A DNA stretch of 64,000 bases from Actinernus sp. WN-2022 (Eukaryota; Cnidaria; Anthozoa; Actiniaria; Actinernidae): contig JAOWCC010000936.1 in NCBI GenBank assembly GCA_030867875.1, positions 18,780,984 through 18,844,983 of the forward strand. The letters run 5' to 3'. Within the stretch, counting starts at the first letter, position 1. Each line of letters starts with the position of its first letter. The translations under genes and the position numbers were made by a program. Below are positions 61,312 through 64,000 of the stretch, piece after piece. A model generated the notes under the pieces. That model was not told where the DNA came from. It worked only from the letters and a program-made list of their open reading frames with translations, and made no database searches.

Positions 61312-64000
61312 GGCTAAAAAATCCAGATTTGACCATTTTTGAATTATGTTGATTTTTTGTTCAATTCTTTCTCCAACTTAATCCATTCATGTTCTGAAGC
61401 TAACAGGAGATTGTTTGAGATCATTTTGAAGCATATTGAGTGTTTTTTTATTTTTGTCAGAAATCCAAGATTTTTCGCCTACCCGGTCTGGCAAAAAATA
61501 TCCAGATTTGACCATTTTTTTAAGATGTTGATTTTTTGTTCAATTCTTTCTCCAACTTAATCCATTCATGTTCTGAAGCTAACAGGAGATTGTTTGAGAT
61601 CATTTTGAAGCATATTGAGTGTTTTTTTATTTTTGTCAGAAATCCAGATTTGACCATTTTTGATGATGTTAATTTTTTGTTCAATTCTTTCTCCAACTTA
61701 ATCCATTCATGTTCTGAAGCTAACAGGAGATTGTTTGAGATCATTTTGAAGCATATTGAGTGGTTTTTTATTTTTGTCAGAAATCCAGATTTGACCATTT
61801 TTGATGATGTTAATTTTTTCTTCAATTCTTTCTCCAACTTAATCCATTGATGTTCAGAAGCTACCAGGAGATTGTTTGAGATCATTTTGAAGCATATTGA
61901 GGGTTTTTTTTATTTTTGTCAGAAATCCAAGATTTTTCGCCTACCCGGTCTGGCAAAAAATATACAGATTTGACCATTTTTTGAAGATGTTGATTTTTTG
62001 TTCAATTCTTTCTCCAACTTAATCCATTCATGTTGTGAAGCTAACAGGAGATTGTTTGATATCATTTTGAAGCATTATCGAGTGGTTTTTAGTTTTTGTC
62101 AGAAATCAAAAATCCGATTTGACCATTTTTGGATGATGTTAATTTTTACTTCAATTCTTTCTCCAACTTAATCCATTGATGTTCAGAAGCTAACAGGAGA
62201 TTGTTTGAGATCATTTTGAAGCATATTGAGTGGTTTTTTTATTTTTGTCAGAAATCCAAGATTTTTCGCCTACCCGGTCTGGCAAAAAATATTCAGATTT
62301 GACCATTTTTTGAAGATGTTGATTTTTTGTTCAATTCTTTCTCCAACTTAATCCATTCATGTTCTGAAGCTAACAGGAGATTGTTTGATATCATTTTGAA
62401 GCATATTGAGTGTTTTTTTATTTTTGTCAGAAATCCAAGACTTTTCGCCTACCCGGTCTGGCAAAAAATATCCAGATTTGACCATTTTTTTAAGATGTTG
62501 ATTTTTTGTTCAATTCTTTCTCCAACTTAATCCATTCATGTTCTGAAGCTAACAGGAGATTGTTTGAGATCATTTTGAAGCATATTGAGTGTTTTTTTAT
62601 TTTTGTCAGAAATCCAGATTTGACCATTTTTGATGATGTTAATTTTTTGTTCAATTCTTTCTCCAACTTAATCCATTCATGTTCTGAAGCTAACAGGAGA
62701 TTGTTTGAGATCATTTTGAAGCATATTGAGTGGTTTTTTATTTTTGTCAGAAATCCAGATTTGACCATTTTTGATGATGTTAATTTTTTCTTCAATTCTT
62801 TCTCCAACTTAATCCATTGATGTTCAGAAGCTACCAGGAGATTGTTTGAGATCATTTTGAAGCATATTGAGGGTTTTTTTTATTTTTGTCAGAAATCCAA
62901 GATTTTTCGCCTACCCGGTCTGGCAAAAAATATACAGATTTGACCATTTTTTGAAGATGTTGATTTTTTGTTCAATTCTTTCTCCAACTTAATCCATTCA
63001 TGTTGTGAAGCTAACAGGAGATTGTTTGATATCATTTTGAAGCATTATCGAGTGGTTTTTAGTTTTTGTCAGAAATCAAAAATCCGATTTGACCATTTTT
63101 TGATGATGTTAATTTTTACTTCAATTCTTTCTCCAACTTAATCCATTGATGTTCAGAAGCTAACAGGAGATTGTTTGAGATCATTTTGAAGCATATTGAG
63201 TGGTTTTTTTATTTTTGTCAGAAATCCAAGATTTTTCGCCTACCCGGTCTGGCAAAAAATATTCAGATTTGACCATTTTTTGAAGATGTTGATTTTTTGT
63301 TCAATTCTTTCTCCAACTTAATCCATTCATGTTCTGGAGCTAACAGGAGATTGTTTGATATCATTTTGAAGCATTATCGAGTGGTTTTTAGTTTTTGTCA
63401 GAAATCAAAAAGCCAGATTTGAACATTTTTGATGATGTTAATTTTTACTTCAATTCTTTCTCCAACTTAATCCATTGATGTTCAGAAGCTAACAGGAGAT
63501 TGTTTGATATCATTTTGAAGCATATTGAGTGGTTTTTTTATTTTTGTCAGAAATCCAAGATTTTTCGCCTACCCGGTCTGGCAAAAAATATCCAGATTTG
63601 ACCATTTTTTGAAGATGTTGATTTTTTTGTTCAATTCTTTCTCCAACTTAATCCATTCATGTTCTGAAGCTAACAGGAGATTGTTTGAGATCATTTTGAA
63701 GCATATTGAGTGGTTTTTTATTTTTGTCAGAAATCCAGATTTGACCATTTTTGATGATGTTAATTTTTTCTTCAATTCTTTCTCCAACTTAATCCATTCA
63801 TGTTCTGAAGCTACCAGGAGATTGTTTGAGATCATTTTGAAGCATATTGAGTGTTTTTTTATTTTTGTCAGAAATCCAGATTTGACCATTTTTGATGATG
63901 TTAATTTTTTCTTCAATTCTTTCTCCAACTTAATCCATTGATGTTCAGAAGCTACCAGGAGATTGTTTGAGATCATTTTGAAGCATATTGAGTGTTTTTT
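61312..64000 (+). repeat. Satellite block after the last insert, running off the window end
   Basis: Units: A-C-C-A-B'-A twice (61431-63370), then B-A-C-C-A, the last cut by the window edge. It follows 46651 onward up to about 63531, where it switches to the A-C-C arrangement seen at 2664, 9092 and 50817. Confidence 0.88.

Larger units (their letters stand above)
1..64000 (+). repeat. AT-rich satellite array with 141/149/180-bp monomers and higher-order structure
   Basis: The conserved block around 'ctttctccaacttaatcc' recurs every 141-182 bp, or 418 bp where the 240-bp element is present, from end to end and always on the same strand. Reading unit by unit gives 355 units: 168 A, 87 C, 69 B, 6 B/C hybrids and 25 insert-bearing units. 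Variable sites in the block are cattc/cattg, ctgaag/cagaag/ctggag/gtgaag, taacagg/taccagg, gagatc/gatatc, and gcatattgag/gcatagtgag/gcattatcgag. They form reusable combinations that define unit subtypes. Tandem order, nucleosome-scale length and HORs are typical of centromeric or pericentromeric satellites, or of satellites on heterochromatic sex or B chromosomes; which of these applies cannot be told from sequence alone. The family is not one I recognise. Confidence 0.97.

Noticed and set aside
1..64000. CRISPR array
   Set aside because: Units are 141-180 bp and repeat along their full length. There are no short repeats with unique spacers and no cas genes.
1..64000. Inverted segments or orientation switches within the array
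   Set aside because: I looked for the reverse complement of the conserved block and found none; all 355 units point the same way.
1..64000. Telomeric repeats, rRNA or tRNA genes
   Set aside because: No short telomere-type repeat, no rRNA-like GC-rich stretch and no cloverleaf candidate seen.

Overview
The whole 64 kb is one uninterrupted, head-to-tail satellite DNA array. I find no protein-coding gene, RNA gene, CRISPR array or recognisable transposon. Every repeat unit lies in the same orientation, and both window edges cut through the array, so it continues beyond them. The sequence is AT-rich, with T-runs of 5-9 bases and monomers of nucleosome-like length arranged in higher-order repeats (HORs). 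This points to centromeric, pericentromeric or otherwise heterochromatic DNA of a eukaryote. I do not recognise the satellite family and cannot name the species.

Parsing by hand, with each unit counted from the 'gcat' that closes the conserved block, I get 355 units: 168 of about 180 bp (type A), 87 of about 141 bp (type C), 69 of about 149 bp (type B), 6 B/C hybrids of 142 bp, and 25 of 418 bp (type I). All share one conserved block (about 75 bp, around 'ctttctccaacttaatcc'). They differ in the linker. A carries the only GC-rich patch (TTCGCCTACCCGGT). B and C have each lost that patch through different deletions. I is an A-like unit split by a 240-bp sequence unrelated to the satellite.

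The 240-bp element occurs 25 times, always 240 bp long, in the same orientation and at the same junction. It falls into three haplotypes that cluster along the array, so it has spread as part of the HORs and not by repeated transposition. Eleven A-prime units carry the same left-flank variants without the 240 bp and look like the empty-site lineage.

Layout: 1-4556 is insert-free and rich in B-A-B-A-C-C modules. 4.5-14 kb holds haplotype-1 inserts with long runs of A. 14-19.6 kb is mixed. 22-26 kb is a near-copy of 9.9-13.9 kb. 26.4-32.7 kb is a 2,319-bp HOR in two full copies plus a partial one. 34.3-39.3 kb and 46.7-51.9 kb are long insert-free stretches dominated by A-C-C-A-B-A (970 bp) modules. 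38.0-43.2 kb is a 2,587-bp tandem duplication. 44.6-64 kb contains three dispersed copies of a 1,726-bp HOR and a 4.2-kb block repeated at a distance of 14,661 bp. The pattern fits ongoing unequal crossing-over and segmental amplification.
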